Counted from the stretch's first letter, positions 14,121 through 22,320 are shown. The stretch: DNA of 64,000 nucleotides from a virus (IMGVR_UViG_3300015371_000009:23983-87982), one strand, 5' to 3'. Translations and numbers: made by a program. The notes: generated by a model not told the origin, from the sequence alone.

Positions 14121-14369
14121 ATGAGTGAGCTAGAAATCAAAGCTGTCGAAATCGCGAAGCTGCAGCTGGCGCCCGGCGACATCGTGCTGCTGAAGGTCAA
14201 CGAAATTCTAGCGGCGGATCAAGTCGATCATTTGCGCAAGATGATGCTGCCGCTGCTGCCCAACGACGTGCGCTGTCTGGTGCTGAGCCGCGGCATGGAC
14301 GTTTCGGTCTTGACCAAAGCCGAGGTCGAGCGCATGGCCGACACCGGCATCGCCAACGGTTGCGACTGA
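14121..14369 (+). CDS. Small phage protein (82 aa), unknown
   Basis: The product reads IAKLQLAPGDIVLLKVNEILAADQVDHL and RCLVLSRGMDVSVLTKAEV, a small alpha/beta protein of a type frequent in alphaproteobacterial phages near head genes. No known function. It is followed at 2 nt by the next gene. Confidence 0.6.
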   Translation: MSELEIKAVEIAKLQLAPGDIVLLKVNEILAADQVDHLRKMMLPLLPNDVRCLVLSRGMDVSVLTKAEVERMADTGIANGCD

Positions 14370-14371
14370 CC

Positions 14372-14647
14372 ATGAGCATGACCACCGCCAATCTTGCCGC
14401 CGTGTTAACGGCGCCGAAGGCTCTCAGCGCCGCCGACGTGGCGCGCCTCAAGCGCGAATGGGAGCGCTGCTACACTGGCAAAGGCCACCGCGTGGCGATC
14501 CTTACTGAGCCGCGCGCATCGACGCGCCGTTATGATCCGTACTTCTGGCAGGCGCCGCCGCTGGTGATCCGCAGCGCCACGGAATTGCTGATGCAAGCAA
14601 CCGTCATCGGCGGCACCGCGACAGCGCTGCTGGCGCTGTTGTTCTGA
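14372..14647 (+). CDS. Small protein with C-terminal membrane segment
   Basis: ATG 14372 was chosen over an upstream TTG. The 91-residue product has a basic, aromatic middle (LKREWERCYTGKGHR) and ends in a hydrophobic helix (ATVIGGTATALLALLF), suggesting C-terminal membrane anchoring. No family recognised. Confidence 0.55.
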   Translation: MSMTTANLAAVLTAPKALSAADVARLKREWERCYTGKGHRVAILTEPRASTRRYDPYFWQAPPLVIRSATELLMQATVIGGTATALLALLF

Positions 14648-14648
14648 A

Positions 14649-15212
14649 ATGCTGCCGACCGTCAAGCTCGAGGCGCCGCCGATCGCCGGCCCGTTCAGTC
14701 AGTATTTGAACGCGCGCGAAACGTCGGTGCTCGTGCACCTGGTCGGCCGGGTCAACCCGTGCACCATGATCGAGTTTGGCTGCAACGTCGGCCGCACCGC
14801 GTGTCGCGTGCTCGACAACGTGCCGTCGATCGAGACTTACGTTGGCATCGACGTGCCGACGTTGTTTCGGCCGGTGCTGCATTGCCAGCGCAATGAGGTG
14901 CCGGCGCGCGCCGGGATCGAGGCCAGCGATCGCGACAATTTCTATCTGCTCGAGTGTCCCGGCGGCGCCACCGAATTGCTGGAAAACGACCTTGAGCGCT
15001 GCGAGGCAGTGTTCATCGATGGCTGCCATAGCGAATACGGCGTGCTGGCCGATAGCCGGCTGGCCCGCGCACTGCTCAAGCCCGGCGGCGTCATCGTCTG
15101 GCACGATTACGCCAATCCCGGCGTCGAGGTGACGCGCGCGCTCGACCAGCTGCACGCGCAAGGCTGGCCGCTGCAGCACGTCGAAGGCACTTGGTTGGCG
15201 TTCATGCACTGA
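14649..15212 (+). CDS. Class I SAM-dependent methyltransferase
   Basis: The 187-residue product has motif I MIEFGCNVGRTA (residues 39-50) and an acidic strand TYVGIDVP. The VFIDGCHSEYGVLADSRLA and LLKPGGVIVWHDY segments are typical of the Methyltransf_24/TylF-like group. The 'DG.H....V..D' pattern supports a metal- and SAM-binding fold. The substrate is unknown; small-molecule, glycan or protein O-methylation is possible. It is an accessory gene between packaging and head genes and is followed by two terminators. Confidence 0.75.
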   Translation: MLPTVKLEAPPIAGPFSQYLNARETSVLVHLVGRVNPCTMIEFGCNVGRTACRVLDNVPSIETYVGIDVPTLFRPVLHCQRNEVPARAGIEASDRDNFYLLECPGGATELLENDLERCEAVFIDGCHSEYGVLADSRLARALLKPGGVIVWHDYANPGVEVTRALDQLHAQGWPLQHVEGTWLAFMH

Positions 15213-15218
15213 GTTGGG

Positions 15219-15243
15219 GGGTTTTGAAGTTGCTTCAAAACCC
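15219..15243 (+). terminator. Hairpin after the methyltransferase gene
   Basis: GGGTTTTGAAG (15219-15229), loop TTG and CTTCAAAACCC (15233-15243) form a perfect 11-bp hairpin 6 nt after the stop. There is no clear T-run. It is probably an attenuator acting with the terminator 48 nt downstream. Confidence 0.55.
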
Positions 15244-15290
15244 AGGTCAGACTTCAAGGCGCGCGGTTCTGCCGTGCCCCGCGCTCCGAT

Positions 15291-15318
15291 CCCGGAGCGA
15301 AGCCACTCCGGGCTTTTT
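15291..15318 (+). terminator. Intrinsic terminator
   Basis: CCCGGAG (15291-15297) pairs with CTCCGGG (15306-15312) across an 8-nt loop, followed directly by CTTTTT. This is a standard rho-independent terminator closing the 14.1-15.2 kb genes. Confidence 0.75.
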
Positions 15319-15364
15319 CGGTAATTTATTCCAACGGAATAAATCAAAAATCTGGAGGCCGCCC

Positions 15365-15748
15365 ATGTCGTCGCTGCAAATCATCACCGGTCCGGTGATC
15401 GAAGCCGGCGAAAGCCTGTCGGACGCAATCGACTGCGGCAATGGCGAGATGGTTCGCATCACCATGCCGGCGGATTGGAGCGGCGGCGTGCTGACGTTTG
15501 CAATCTCAACCGACGGCGAAGGCTTCAACGACGTCTACAGCTTCGACGGCGACGAAGTCGCGATCAACGTGGTGCGCGGCTCGGCAGTGTTTGTGCCGCA
15601 GGCCATGGGACGCGCGGTCAAGTTCATCAAGTTTCGGTCTGGCACCAGCAAAAATCCGCAGCCGCAAGAGCAGCGCCGCGAATTCGCGGTGGCGGTCGAG
15701 CAGGGCGGCGGCGCCGACATTGAAGTAACGCCGCAGCGTCGCTCCTGA
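15365..15748 (+). CDS. Conserved phage protein, probable beta-sandwich
   Basis: Start ATG 15365 follows CTGGAGG. The 127-residue product reads as alternating beta strands (GPVIEAGESLSDAIDCG, GGVLTFAISTDGEGFNDVYSFDG, SAVFVPQAMGRAVKFIKFRSG). This is a soluble beta-sandwich-like protein seen in related phages near packaging genes. A virion accessory or decoration role is possible. Function not established. Confidence 0.6.
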   Translation: MSSLQIITGPVIEAGESLSDAIDCGNGEMVRITMPADWSGGVLTFAISTDGEGFNDVYSFDGDEVAINVVRGSAVFVPQAMGRAVKFIKFRSGTSKNPQPQEQRREFAVAVEQGGGADIEVTPQRRS

Positions 15749-15896
15749 TCGAGATTGACAACGATCGCGATTGAGGAAAAATTAAAACCGCCTTCAGTCG
15801 GGGTCGTTGAGGGCGCCTCACAACTTGCAACGACATTTACCCGCGGTGATGTCGGCCATCCTGGCCGGCACACCTAAACTGAAAGGACATAGCGTT
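15749..15896. promoter_or_regulatory. Intergenic region with consensus operator
   Basis: A TTGACA (15755-15760) is present but has no good -10 at standard spacing. A perfect 13-mer GGCCATCCTGGCC lies at 15854-15866, 31 nt before the next start codon, so the following gene may also be under repressor control. Confidence 0.45.
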
Positions 15897-16493
15897 ATGG
15901 CACGAGCAAGTCTGGCCTATATCATTCTGCTCGAGGATAGTGGCGGCGGCTCGCCGCCCGGCATTTGGGGCGGGCCGCCGTTGTATCCCGACCAAGGTCT
16001 GCCGGGATGGCAGCCGCGTCCCTCGCATCCGATTGCACCCGGTGGTCAGCCTCCCTATCCATCTCAGGGTCCGGGCTTTCCTACCCATCCCATCGCTCCG
16101 GGTGGTCAGCCTCCCTATCCATCTCAGGGTCCAGGCTTTCCGACGCATCCGATCGCACCGGGCGGCAAGCCTCCAGGCATTTGGGGCGGCCCACCGCTCT
16201 ACCCTGACCAAGGCCTTCCTGGTCCGCAACCAACGCCGACTCCGCCGATCTATCTGCCGCCTGGGACTATACCGGGGCATCCTTCGCATCCGATCTACAT
16301 CCCGCCATCGATCTGGCCGTCGCCGGGCGTTCCCACGCATCCGATCGTGCTGCCGCCGGAAGGTTCGGGCGACAAGCCGGAGGTGCTGGAAAACTGGGAG
16401 GTGAAAACCGCGTGGTCGCCGAATAGCGGCTGGGTAGTTGCCATCGTACCTTCGGAGGAGCATCCGGGCGTGCCAACGCCGTCAGAAAAATGA
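15897..16493 (+). CDS. Proline/glycine-rich tandem-repeat protein
   Basis: ATG 15897 follows GAAAGGACA. The 198-residue product has repeats of the form HPIAPGGQPPYPSQGPGFPT and GIWGGPPLYPDQGLPG. The DNA repeats almost exactly with a period near 60 bp at 16021-16145. The C-terminal 50 residues (VLENWEVKTAWSPNSGWVVAIVPSEEHPG) are ordinary and may be the functional end. Low complexity prevents family assignment. Such proteins can be virion surface or host-envelope components. Confidence 0.55.
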   Translation: MARASLAYIILLEDSGGGSPPGIWGGPPLYPDQGLPGWQPRPSHPIAPGGQPPYPSQGPGFPTHPIAPGGQPPYPSQGPGFPTHPIAPGGKPPGIWGGPPLYPDQGLPGPQPTPTPPIYLPPGTIPGHPSHPIYIPPSIWPSPGVPTHPIVLPPEGSGDKPEVLENWEVKTAWSPNSGWVVAIVPSEEHPGVPTPSEK

Positions 16494-16693
16494 CGTCGCA
16501 ACACTAGCGCGGCCCGTTTCGAATTGGCCTTCGTTGGCGGGCCGCGCCAAAGACTCACCGAACTGCGTCGACTGGTGGGGTTCAAGCCGGACAAGCCTGC
16601 TTTACCAGCAAATTGATGCTTCCCCTCGGTGAGGGCGGCGGCGCCTAGCCCGCACGCAAGGTGCCGCCGCCACAAATTTCAGGGGATCGCAGT
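16494..16693. other. Non-coding gap with a 12-bp inverted repeat
   Basis: GGCGGCGGCGCC (16634-16645) pairs with GGTGCCGCCGCC (16660-16671) with one G-T pair. There is no T-run. Nothing else convincing lies in these 200 bp. Confidence 0.4.
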
Positions 16694-16885
16694 GTGACCC
16701 GACCGATGAACGACTGGCGCCCGATCGACAGCGCGCCGCGTGACGGCACGGAAGTCTACTTGCATTTGAATTTTCCGAACGGCGTCCCGGCCTACTGGGA
16801 CCGTGAGCTGAAGACTTGGGTTTTGTGTCGGCCGCTGCACATCGAGTCGCTGCGCGAGCCGAAAGCCTGGAGGCCTAAGCCATGA
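16694..16885 (+). CDS. DUF551-like small protein
   Basis: The start is GTG 16694 or ATG 16706. The product begins [20 protein letters not shown] and has [11 protein letters not shown] downstream, the signature 'W.pI.sAP.dGt' of DUF551-type small proteins common in phages. Function unknown. It overlaps the collagen-like gene by ATGA at 16882. Confidence 0.6.
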   Translation: MTRPMNDWRPIDSAPRDGTEVYLHLNFPNGVPAYWDRELKTWVLCRPLHIESLREPKAWRPKP

Positions 16886-17502
16886 TCGTCTGGCTGCTGA
16901 CTGTCACGCTCAAAGCCAACGCGGTGCTCGGGCTCGGCGGCATCGCCACCGAAGCCGAATGCAAACGGCTGGCGCCGCTGATCGAGCAAGGTGCCCCCTA
17001 CACTTGCATCCAGTACGATGCCGCAAATCTCGGCGCCGGCATGCAAGGCCCGCCCGGTCCGCAAGGCCCCGCCGGTCCGCCCGGTCCGACCGGCACAACC
17101 GGCGCTCGCGGTGCCACCGGTCCGGCCGGTCCAACCGGTCCCACTGGAACTGCTGGGCCTGTCGGTCCCGAAGGTGATCCCGGTCCGCAAGGCATCGCCG
17201 GCCCGGTTGGTCCCAAGGGCAACACCGGCGCGACCGGTCCCGCCGGTTCTGTCGGGCCGATCGGTCCGCAAGGCGTCGCTGGCGCGAAGGGTGATGTCGG
17301 GCCCGTTGGTCCAGTTGGTCCGATGGGGCCGCAAGGTCCGGAAGGGCCGCAGGGTCCGCCGGGTCCTGCCGGCAGCGGCACCGGCGCGAGCTTGCCGGCG
17401 CAGCCGAAAGCCGAATGTCTCTGGAGTGGCACGGCCTGGGTCTGCAAGGAAACAGCTCAATACCTGACCGACGAACCAACGCCACCACCGCCAGCAAAAT
17501 GA
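16882..17502 (+). CDS. Collagen-like protein
   Basis: The 206-residue product has a hydrophobic N-terminus ([20 protein letters not shown]), a short [10 protein letters not shown] segment, then about 110 residues of Gly-X-Y repeats, and a Cys-containing C-terminus ([12 protein letters not shown]). Collagen-like repeats form triple helices in phage fibres. The signal-like N-terminus and two terminal Cys pairs hint at an exported or envelope-anchored trimer. It is coupled to the next gene by ATGA overlap. Confidence 0.65.
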   Translation: MIVWLLTVTLKANAVLGLGGIATEAECKRLAPLIEQGAPYTCIQYDAANLGAGMQGPPGPQGPAGPPGPTGTTGARGATGPAGPTGPTGTAGPVGPEGDPGPQGIAGPVGPKGNTGATGPAGSVGPIGPQGVAGAKGDVGPVGPVGPMGPQGPEGPQGPPGPAGSGTGASLPAQPKAECLWSGTAWVCKETAQYLTDEPTPPPPAK

Positions 17503-18185
17503 CCGAGACTCTGCTTGGCAATCTCTCGCCGGTGGAGCGCCTCGAGCTGAAGGTCGCCGTTGCGCGCGCCTATCTTGCCGGCAAGCCGGTGAACGAATTC
17601 ATGGTCGAGCATGCCGACTGCTCGATGCCACGCTGGCTGATCCAAAAGCTCTACCGCAAATGTTTCGACGTCGACGGCGACAAGGCGCCGCGCTGCCGGC
17701 ATTGTCCGGACAAGCACGTCGGTCACAAAGGCGTTTGCCGGGTCGCGCGGCCAGCGCCGCCGGAGCCGCCGCCGCTGCCGGATCAATACGTCAGCACCGC
17801 TTGCCCATGTTGCGGCAACGAACTCGGACGCGAAACGCTGGCGATCGACATCAACAGCAACCGCATGGCCTACCGCGGCCAGCATTGGAAATTGCAGCCG
17901 CAAGTCGCGGTATTTATGCAGACCGTCGCGCAAGCTTGGCCGAAGCCGGCCGATGCCGCTTCGTTGCAATTCGCCCTATGGGGCGCCGCCGATGGCCCGC
18001 GTTGCGCCGATACCACGCTGAAAACGTATGCCAGCAAGCTGCGCGGGCTGCTGGCCGGCACGGGTGTCGAATTACATACCGGCAACCGCCCCGGTTCCTA
18101 TTTGCTATGGCTGCCGGAAGGCCAGTCCGTGCATGCCGCCTGCACGGAACCCAGTCCAAAAAATAATAGTGCGATCGCGGCTTGA
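17499..18185 (+). CDS. Zinc-ribbon plus winged-helix regulator
   Basis: The 228-residue product has a helical N-terminus and a first Cys/His cluster ([15 protein letters not shown], about residues 65-79). A second knuckle CPCCG lies near residue 105. A response-regulator-type winged helix ends in the wing [17 protein letters not shown]. It shares architecture with the product of 506-928. DNA binding and late-gene activation are plausible; no target is visible. Confidence 0.55.
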   Translation: MTETLLGNLSPVERLELKVAVARAYLAGKPVNEFMVEHADCSMPRWLIQKLYRKCFDVDGDKAPRCRHCPDKHVGHKGVCRVARPAPPEPPPLPDQYVSTACPCCGNELGRETLAIDINSNRMAYRGQHWKLQPQVAVFMQTVAQAWPKPADAASLQFALWGAADGPRCADTTLKTYASKLRGLLAGTGVELHTGNRPGSYLLWLPEGQSVHAACTEPSPKNNSAIAA

Positions 18186-18357
18186 CTCGGAGGTCCAAAA
18201 AACGAATCGTTCTCGCTTCAGCATCCCGCTCCAGAGCACAAGATGGCGCAGGAATTCTGAAAATCGCAATGCTGGTTGGGCCGGGTGGAAGCGCGCTCTG
18301 ACCACGTTTTCGGAAAGGCTCGGCAATCCTGCCGGCCTGTGTAGGAGGCTTGTTCCT

Positions 18358-19179
18358 ATGAAGCGAGCACTCGCGTTACTGCTCTTGCTATCGGCCGCGT
18401 TCATCGGCCCTGCCAAGGCGGACCTGGTTTTGTCCGACTTGGTGTTTCGTGACCTCGGAGCCACCGGATTCGGCAGCGCCCCCAGGCTGTTGACCCTGCA
18501 AAATGATCCACTTGAAAGCGGCGGCACCATTGCCGGCGCTGGCGGCACCACGACGTTCTTTTACGGCGGCGTGCCAACCGTGACGCAGACCACGTGCACC
18601 AGCAACGGCACGTGTGGAGCAGCTGGCGGCGGCACCCGCACCGGCACCAACGAGTCACTGGTCTACAGCGTCGGCGCGCTCGGCTGGCTCTCCGGTGCCC
18701 AGGTCGGCATCGGTCTTGACACCAACCAGACCGGCAATTCCGGTCCGCTGAGCTTCAACACGTTGACGTTGACGCTCTACAACTCGGCCGGCACCGCGCT
18801 CGGGTCATTCTCGGGCAACTCGCCAGTCGACATCAGCGAGGCACTGCTCGCGGCCCAGCAGGGCAACGGCAACAGCGTGTTCGACATCCGACTCGATGCC
18901 GCACAGCAAGCCCAGTACGACGCAATCCTCGCCGCCAACGGCGGCGCATTCAACGTGTTCGAAGGCCTGCGAGCCTCATTCGGCTGCGGCGCATTCGGAC
19001 CATCGGTCTGCGGCACGACCGGCAACTTCTCGTCAAACGACGGCGCGGAAAGCTTCCTCGCATTCCAGGCCGCGGCAGTGCCCGGCCCGATCGCTGGCGC
19101 CGGTCTGCCCGGCATCATCGGAGCAATGTCGTTTGGCCTTGTCTGGCTGAACCGGAGGCGCCGGCAGCTTCTCGCTTGA
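18358..19179 (+). CDS. Exported protein with PEP-CTERM-like C-terminus
   Basis: AGGAGG precedes ATG 18358. The 273-residue product has a signal peptide (MKRALALLLLLSAAFIGPAKA) and a beta-rich, Gly/Thr/Ser-rich body. The C-terminus reads VPGPIAGAGLPGIIGAMSFGLVW followed by basic residues, the pattern of PEP-CTERM/VPxxxP sorting tags in Bradyrhizobium-type bacteria. It would be exported and held at the envelope or processed by a host exosortase-like system. It is probably a lysogenic-conversion gene. Confidence 0.65.
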   Translation: MKRALALLLLLSAAFIGPAKADLVLSDLVFRDLGATGFGSAPRLLTLQNDPLESGGTIAGAGGTTTFFYGGVPTVTQTTCTSNGTCGAAGGGTRTGTNESLVYSVGALGWLSGAQVGIGLDTNQTGNSGPLSFNTLTLTLYNSAGTALGSFSGNSPVDISEALLAAQQGNGNSVFDIRLDAAQQAQYDAILAANGGAFNVFEGLRASFGCGAFGPSVCGTTGNFSSNDGAESFLAFQAAAVPGPIAGAGLPGIIGAMSFGLVWLNRRRRQLLA

Positions 19180-19183
19180 TGCC

Positions 19184-19396
19184 ATGCGCCTCTACATTCC
19201 GGTTTGGCTCGACGACTGGCTAAACCGCGACGTCTACCGGCGAGTACGCAGAATTGATATTTTTCTCGTGCTCGCCGGCATCGGCTGCGTCGCGTGGTAC
19301 GGACACTCCTACGGCATCCGCGGTGCGGTCGCCGGCTTCGTCGCCTACGTGGCGATGTTGTGGGTCGGCTTGTTTATGCGGAGCCAGTCCGAATAA
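19184..19396 (+). CDS. Small two-helix membrane protein
   Basis: The 70-residue product has an amphipathic N-terminus (VWLDDWLNRDVYRRVRRID) and two membrane segments (IFLVLAGIGCVAWYG and AGFVAYVAMLWVGLFM). It follows the PEP-CTERM-like gene by 4 nt and may be cotranscribed with it. Function unknown. Confidence 0.6.
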   Translation: MRLYIPVWLDDWLNRDVYRRVRRIDIFLVLAGIGCVAWYGHSYGIRGAVAGFVAYVAMLWVGLFMRSQSE

Positions 19397-19459
19397 CGAA
19401 GTTGGCGGGGCGCCGGAAATGCCCCCAGCCCCCACTGAGAAATCCGGCGCAACGCCGGG

Positions 19460-19499
19460 CCGCGGCCGGGACCACCATCTCGGCCGCGGTTCAATTTTT
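19460..19499 (+). terminator. Terminator between converging operons
   Basis: CCGCGGCCG (19460-19468) pairs perfectly with CGGCCGCGG (19481-19489); the sequence continues TTCAATTTTT. It ends the 14-19.4 kb plus genes before the converging minus operon. Confidence 0.65.
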
Positions 19500-19518
19500 C
19501 CCAGGGCTGGCTGATGGT

Positions 19519-19770
19519 CTAGTCCGCTTGCTTCTCCTCTGAGCGAACAAAGGCCATCAGCCCCTCTGGAATCGAATCGACGGTGCCGAATTCCTCGCCA
19601 GCGAGGTGCACGGTGTAGCGCCCGGTCCAGCGGTGCCGCTCCGTCACCGCCCAGCCGCGGCGCTTCACCGCTGCCGGCATTTCGCGATCGAGCCATCCGA
19701 GAATTTCGCGGCCGCGCATGACGTAGACGCGATCGCCCGCGCGCTCGGTTCGAATGTCGGTCGTGTTCAT
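19519..19770 (-). CDS. Minus-operon protein (83 aa), unknown
   Basis: GGAGG precedes ATG 19770 at 8 nt. The product contains RVYVMRGREILGWLDREMP and ends AFVRSEEKQAD, reading as a small beta-rich fold. It is the last gene of the operon starting at 21131. No family recognised. Confidence 0.6.
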   Translation of the reverse strand: MNTTDIRTERAGDRVYVMRGREILGWLDREMPAAVKRRGWAVTERHRWTGRYTVHLAGEEFGTVDSIPEGLMAFVRSEEKQAD

Positions 19771-20162
19771 GCTGCTTGCCTCCGTTGCTCGGCTTGGCGC
19801 TTTTCGGCCATCGCCGCGGCGTACATGGCGCGCCACTGCTCGGGCGTGCGGTTGCTGCGGTCGCGCATGGCGGCGGCGTTCTGCCGGCGCCGGTTCTGCT
19901 CGCGGATCGCGCGTTCGATGTCGGCGGCATTGTTGTGGAACGTGCCGCTCGCGCAGTTCGGTTTCGGCAGCGGCGTTTCGCTCCTCGGCCGCTTGGCGCG
20001 GATCGCGGCCTCGACGGCTTCGGCGTAAGCCCGCCGATGCTGCGGCAACATTTTGCTGATGCTGCCGACATGCCGCGCGAGCGCGCGATACTTGCGCAAC
20101 GCCGGGCTGTCCAGGTTGTAGGCCGGGCCGAACTGTTCGACGATGTTTGCCATGGCGCTCAC
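19767..20162 (-). CDS. Minus-operon basic helical protein
   Basis: The start is GTG 20162, overlapping the upstream stop (GTGA), or ATG 20153. The product of about 130 residues is strongly basic and helical with a C-terminal RNRRRQNAAAMRDRSNR stretch, suggesting nucleic-acid binding. It overlaps the next gene by 4 nt. No family recognised. Confidence 0.55.
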   Translation of the reverse strand: MSAMANIVEQFGPAYNLDSPALRKYRALARHVGSISKMLPQHRRAYAEAVEAAIRAKRPRSETPLPKPNCASGTFHNNAADIERAIREQNRRRQNAAAMRDRSNRTPEQWRAMYAAAMAEKRQAEQRRQAA

Positions 20163-20416
20163 CAATGCACGACGAAATCGAGGAGGGCACCGCCGCGGGT
20201 GGTGCCGCCGTACATGTCATAGAGCCAGCTAAAGCGCGGCTCTTGCGGTTCGCCGTCGGCATCGCGCACCACGTCGACCACGGTCATGCCGTCGCTGGCG
20301 AGGCCCGCGATGGCCTTTCGGCAGGCGGCATCGTCCGCCGCCTCAAGACCGGAGAAGTCGCCATTGACCAGCGCTGACGCCCAGTCGGCGGGCAGGGTTA
20401 CGGTAGAGACTTTCAT
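20159..20416 (-). CDS. Minus-operon protein (85 aa), unknown
   Basis: GGGAGCTTGAA precedes ATG 20416; the frame is open further upstream but that part is a shadow of the next gene. The product reads KVSTVTLPADWASALVNGDF and ends WLYDMYGGTTRGGALLDFVVHW. Small soluble protein, no family recognised. Confidence 0.55.
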   Translation of the reverse strand: MKVSTVTLPADWASALVNGDFSGLEAADDAACRKAIAGLASDGMTVVDVVRDADGEPQEPRFSWLYDMYGGTTRGGALLDFVVHW

Positions 20417-20417
20417 T

Positions 20418-20945
20418 TCAAGCTCCCACTGTTGCGCGGGCTTCGCGGCCCGACTCGTAATACGACTTGGAGGAGGGAACGCCGCGGCACATGCGGGCCG
20501 AATTGTCGGCGCAGATGCTATGGGCGATGTCCCAGCGCGCGACGGTCTTGCCGTTGCTCCGAACGTGGAGATAGAGCACGTCAGCGTGCAAGCCGGCAGC
20601 GGCGACGTAGCCGTTGCTATGGCCGTCGGGATAGAACGAAAAGCGGAGTTCATCGCCGACCCGCAGCGACTTCAGCGCCGAAGACACGGGCGTATGCTGG
20701 TCGTGGTAGATGCCGGCCATCGCGAAACACTCGACCTTGCCGGCCTTGGCTAGCTCGCGATGCTCCCAGTTTTCGAAATCGACCTCAGCCGGCAGCACGT
20801 GCTCCGTGTCGACGGCGAACGGGTCGCGCTCCGTGATCCGCTTGCGCTTGATCAATCGCACCAGCCCCTCGGGATGGCGCGCGCCGAAATGGACGCAGAT
20901 GTCGTTAGCGGCGCGGATGGCAGCAATGTCGAGCTTGGTTAGCAT
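20418..20945 (-). CDS. Minus-operon protein (175 aa), unknown
   Basis: AAAGGAACCCTGACC precedes ATG 20945. The product has a helical N-terminus (KLDIAAIRAANDICVHFGA) and a beta-rich core (GDELRFSFYPDGHSNGYV, DVLYLHVRSNGKTVARW). No motif recognised. Second gene of the 21131-19519 operon. Confidence 0.6.
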   Translation of the reverse strand: MLTKLDIAAIRAANDICVHFGARHPEGLVRLIKRKRITERDPFAVDTEHVLPAEVDFENWEHRELAKAGKVECFAMAGIYHDQHTPVSSALKSLRVGDELRFSFYPDGHSNGYVAAAGLHADVLYLHVRSNGKTVARWDIAHSICADNSARMCRGVPSSKSYYESGREARATVGA

Positions 20946-20963
20946 GGTCAGGGTTCCTTTCGT

Positions 20964-21131
20964 TCAGCCGTCAATTTCGACGGCATACCGGACCGCGCCG
21001 TCGGCGCGTTTGCGGCTTTTGATTTCGGGGTGCTCGCACTCGGCGACTTCGCCGGTTGCGAAATAGTCCTCCAGGGCGCGCTCGGCGGCCGCACGGGACT
21101 TGTGGCTGGAGTAGGCAAAACGAACGGTCAT
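20964..21131 (-). CDS. Small minus-operon protein (55 aa)
   Basis: First gene of its operon. AGGAAGCCCTGCC precedes ATG 21131. The product begins MTVRFAYSSHKSRAAAERAL and ends DGAVRYAVEIDG, a small alpha/beta fold. The promoter is about 22 nt upstream. Function unknown. Confidence 0.6.
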   Translation of the reverse strand: MTVRFAYSSHKSRAAAERALEDYFATGEVAECEHPEIKSRKRADGAVRYAVEIDG

Positions 21132-21153
21132 GGCAGGGCTTCCTTTCACCCTG

Positions 21154-21189
21154 TATATAGGCCAATTTGGCATACCGGTCAAGATGGCC
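21154..21189 (-). promoter_or_regulatory. Double-operator promoter of the 21131-19519 operon
   Basis: Minus strand: TTGACC (21182-21177), 4 nt, operator TGCCAAATTGGCC (21172-21160), TATATA (21159-21154). A second operator at 21177-21189 (GGTCAAGATGGCC on plus) overlaps the -35. Spacing is 17 nt, identical to the other regulon promoters. Confidence 0.85.
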
Positions 21190-21196
21190 GGTGTAA

Positions 21197-21814
21197 TTAT
21201 TTTCGGTGCTGTTTCAGCCGATCCAGGGCGTTAACCATGGGTTCCGCCAGTCTGGCGCCCTCGGCCGGATCGAGCTGCTGGCCATGGCGCCAATATTCGA
21301 CCTTGCGATAGGGCTTGCGCGGCTGGAGGTGGCGCACGACGGGAATGCCGGCGACGAAGTCGTTGATCCAGCGCGGTTGGCCTATGAACATCACCGCGAC
21401 AAACAGCTCCGGCCGGGTCGGGTCCATGGTCTGGTCGAATAGCAGGCCGGCGGCCTTGCGCGCCTCGGGGGTCAGCGTCTTATCGTCGATCCGCCTGCTG
21501 TAACTCGGCGCCGCAAGATACGGGCAGGCCTGCAGCGCGTAATGCACGCATTCGTCATGCATCGGCGGGTCGATATAGGCGCCGCGCGCGTGGAACGCCG
21601 AACCCGGTCCGCCGACCAGCCAGCGGCCGCGCAACAGCCGCTGGCCGCAGATCGGACAGCGGTCCTGCACGATGACCCGCTGGCGCGCCGCTTCGTTGTT
21701 GATGGTGAAGTGCGGCCGGCCGTCGGTGCCGCGCAGCACGGTCACCGGAATCGGATAGCCGCGGGCGTCGCGCTCCAGCTTAGCCATGCGGTCGGGAATG
21801 CGGATGGCGGTCAT
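21197..21814 (-). CDS. Cysteine-motif phage protein (205 aa)
   Basis: The start is ATG 21814 by ATGA overlap with the upstream gene. The product contains a CPICGQRLLRG knuckle (about residues 51-61), then HDECVHYALQACPYL, the arrangement of an uncharacterised phage family with conserved C-x2-C and H.(D)C..YA...CP(F/Y)L. A zinc or structural metal site is likely. Last gene of the 22259-21197 operon. Function unknown. Confidence 0.6.
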   Translation of the reverse strand: MTAIRIPDRMAKLERDARGYPIPVTVLRGTDGRPHFTINNEAARQRVIVQDRCPICGQRLLRGRWLVGGPGSAFHARGAYIDPPMHDECVHYALQACPYLAAPSYSRRIDDKTLTPEARKAAGLLFDQTMDPTRPELFVAVMFIGQPRWINDFVAGIPVVRHLQPRKPYRKVEYWRHGQQLDPAEGARLAEPMVNALDRLKQHRK

Positions 21815-22047
21815 GGCCGATTGCAAAGGCCGGCGGCCTTGCTGACTTCGTCCCAGGAGGCATCCCACAGCGCGCGGGCGCCGTTGCGGTCCTCCTCCAG
21901 CTCGACGCGGCGCACGCGGCCGCCGCTGTAGCTGATGCCGTCGCGGGCGTATTCCATCGCCGCGGTGTAGGTGTGGAACGACGTGTCACGGTCGACGGAG
22001 CCGTTGGCGAAATGCACGGCGATGACGTAGCGCTTGCGGTGGATCAT
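21811..22047 (-). CDS. Minus-operon protein (78 aa), unknown
   Basis: The start ATG 22047 overlaps the upstream stop and its own stop overlaps the next start, so all three genes are coupled. The product begins MIHRKRYVIAVHFANGSVD and has GISYSGGRVRRVELEED, a compact alpha/beta protein. No family recognised. Confidence 0.6.
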   Translation of the reverse strand: MIHRKRYVIAVHFANGSVDRDTSFHTYTAAMEYARDGISYSGGRVRRVELEEDRNGARALWDASWDEVSKAAGLCNRP

Positions 22048-22259
22048 GGCTTCACCAGCGACGCGATTGCCACTAGGCCGATGAACTTGCCTTCAAGGCT
22101 CTCGACAAAGCAGTGGCCCATGGCGCCGATCGGCGGGCAGCCGTAGGGCGTGCAGACCCGCACCTTGGTGCCATTGGCCGGAGTGTTGGACTTGCGATCG
22201 CAGATGTCCCAGCCGGAGGCCTTGAACGTCCAGACCGATCCTTTGCGCGGCTTTTTCAT
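22044..22259 (-). CDS. Minus-operon protein (71 aa), unknown
   Basis: First gene of its operon. AGAGGAGA precedes ATG 22259. The product begins MKKPRKGSVWTFKASGWDIC and contains VRVCTPYGCPPIG with paired cysteines. The promoter lies about 26 nt upstream. Function unknown. Confidence 0.6.
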   Translation of the reverse strand: MKKPRKGSVWTFKASGWDICDRKSNTPANGTKVRVCTPYGCPPIGAMGHCFVESLEGKFIGLVAIASLVKP

Positions 22260-22284
22260 TTCGGATTCTCCTCTGTTCACCTCC

Positions 22285-22320
22285 TATATAGGCCAAACGG
22301 GCAGATAGGTCAATATGGCC
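22285..22320 (-). promoter_or_regulatory. Double-operator promoter of the 22259-21197 operon
   Basis: Minus strand: TTGACC (22313-22308), 4 nt, degenerate operator TGCCCGTTTGGCC (22303-22291), TATATA (22290-22285), 17-nt spacer. A second operator GGTCAATATGGCC (22308-22320) overlaps the -35 and the ATG of the plus gene at 22315. A third, GGCCAGAATGGCC, lies at 22336-22348 inside that gene. Confidence 0.85.
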
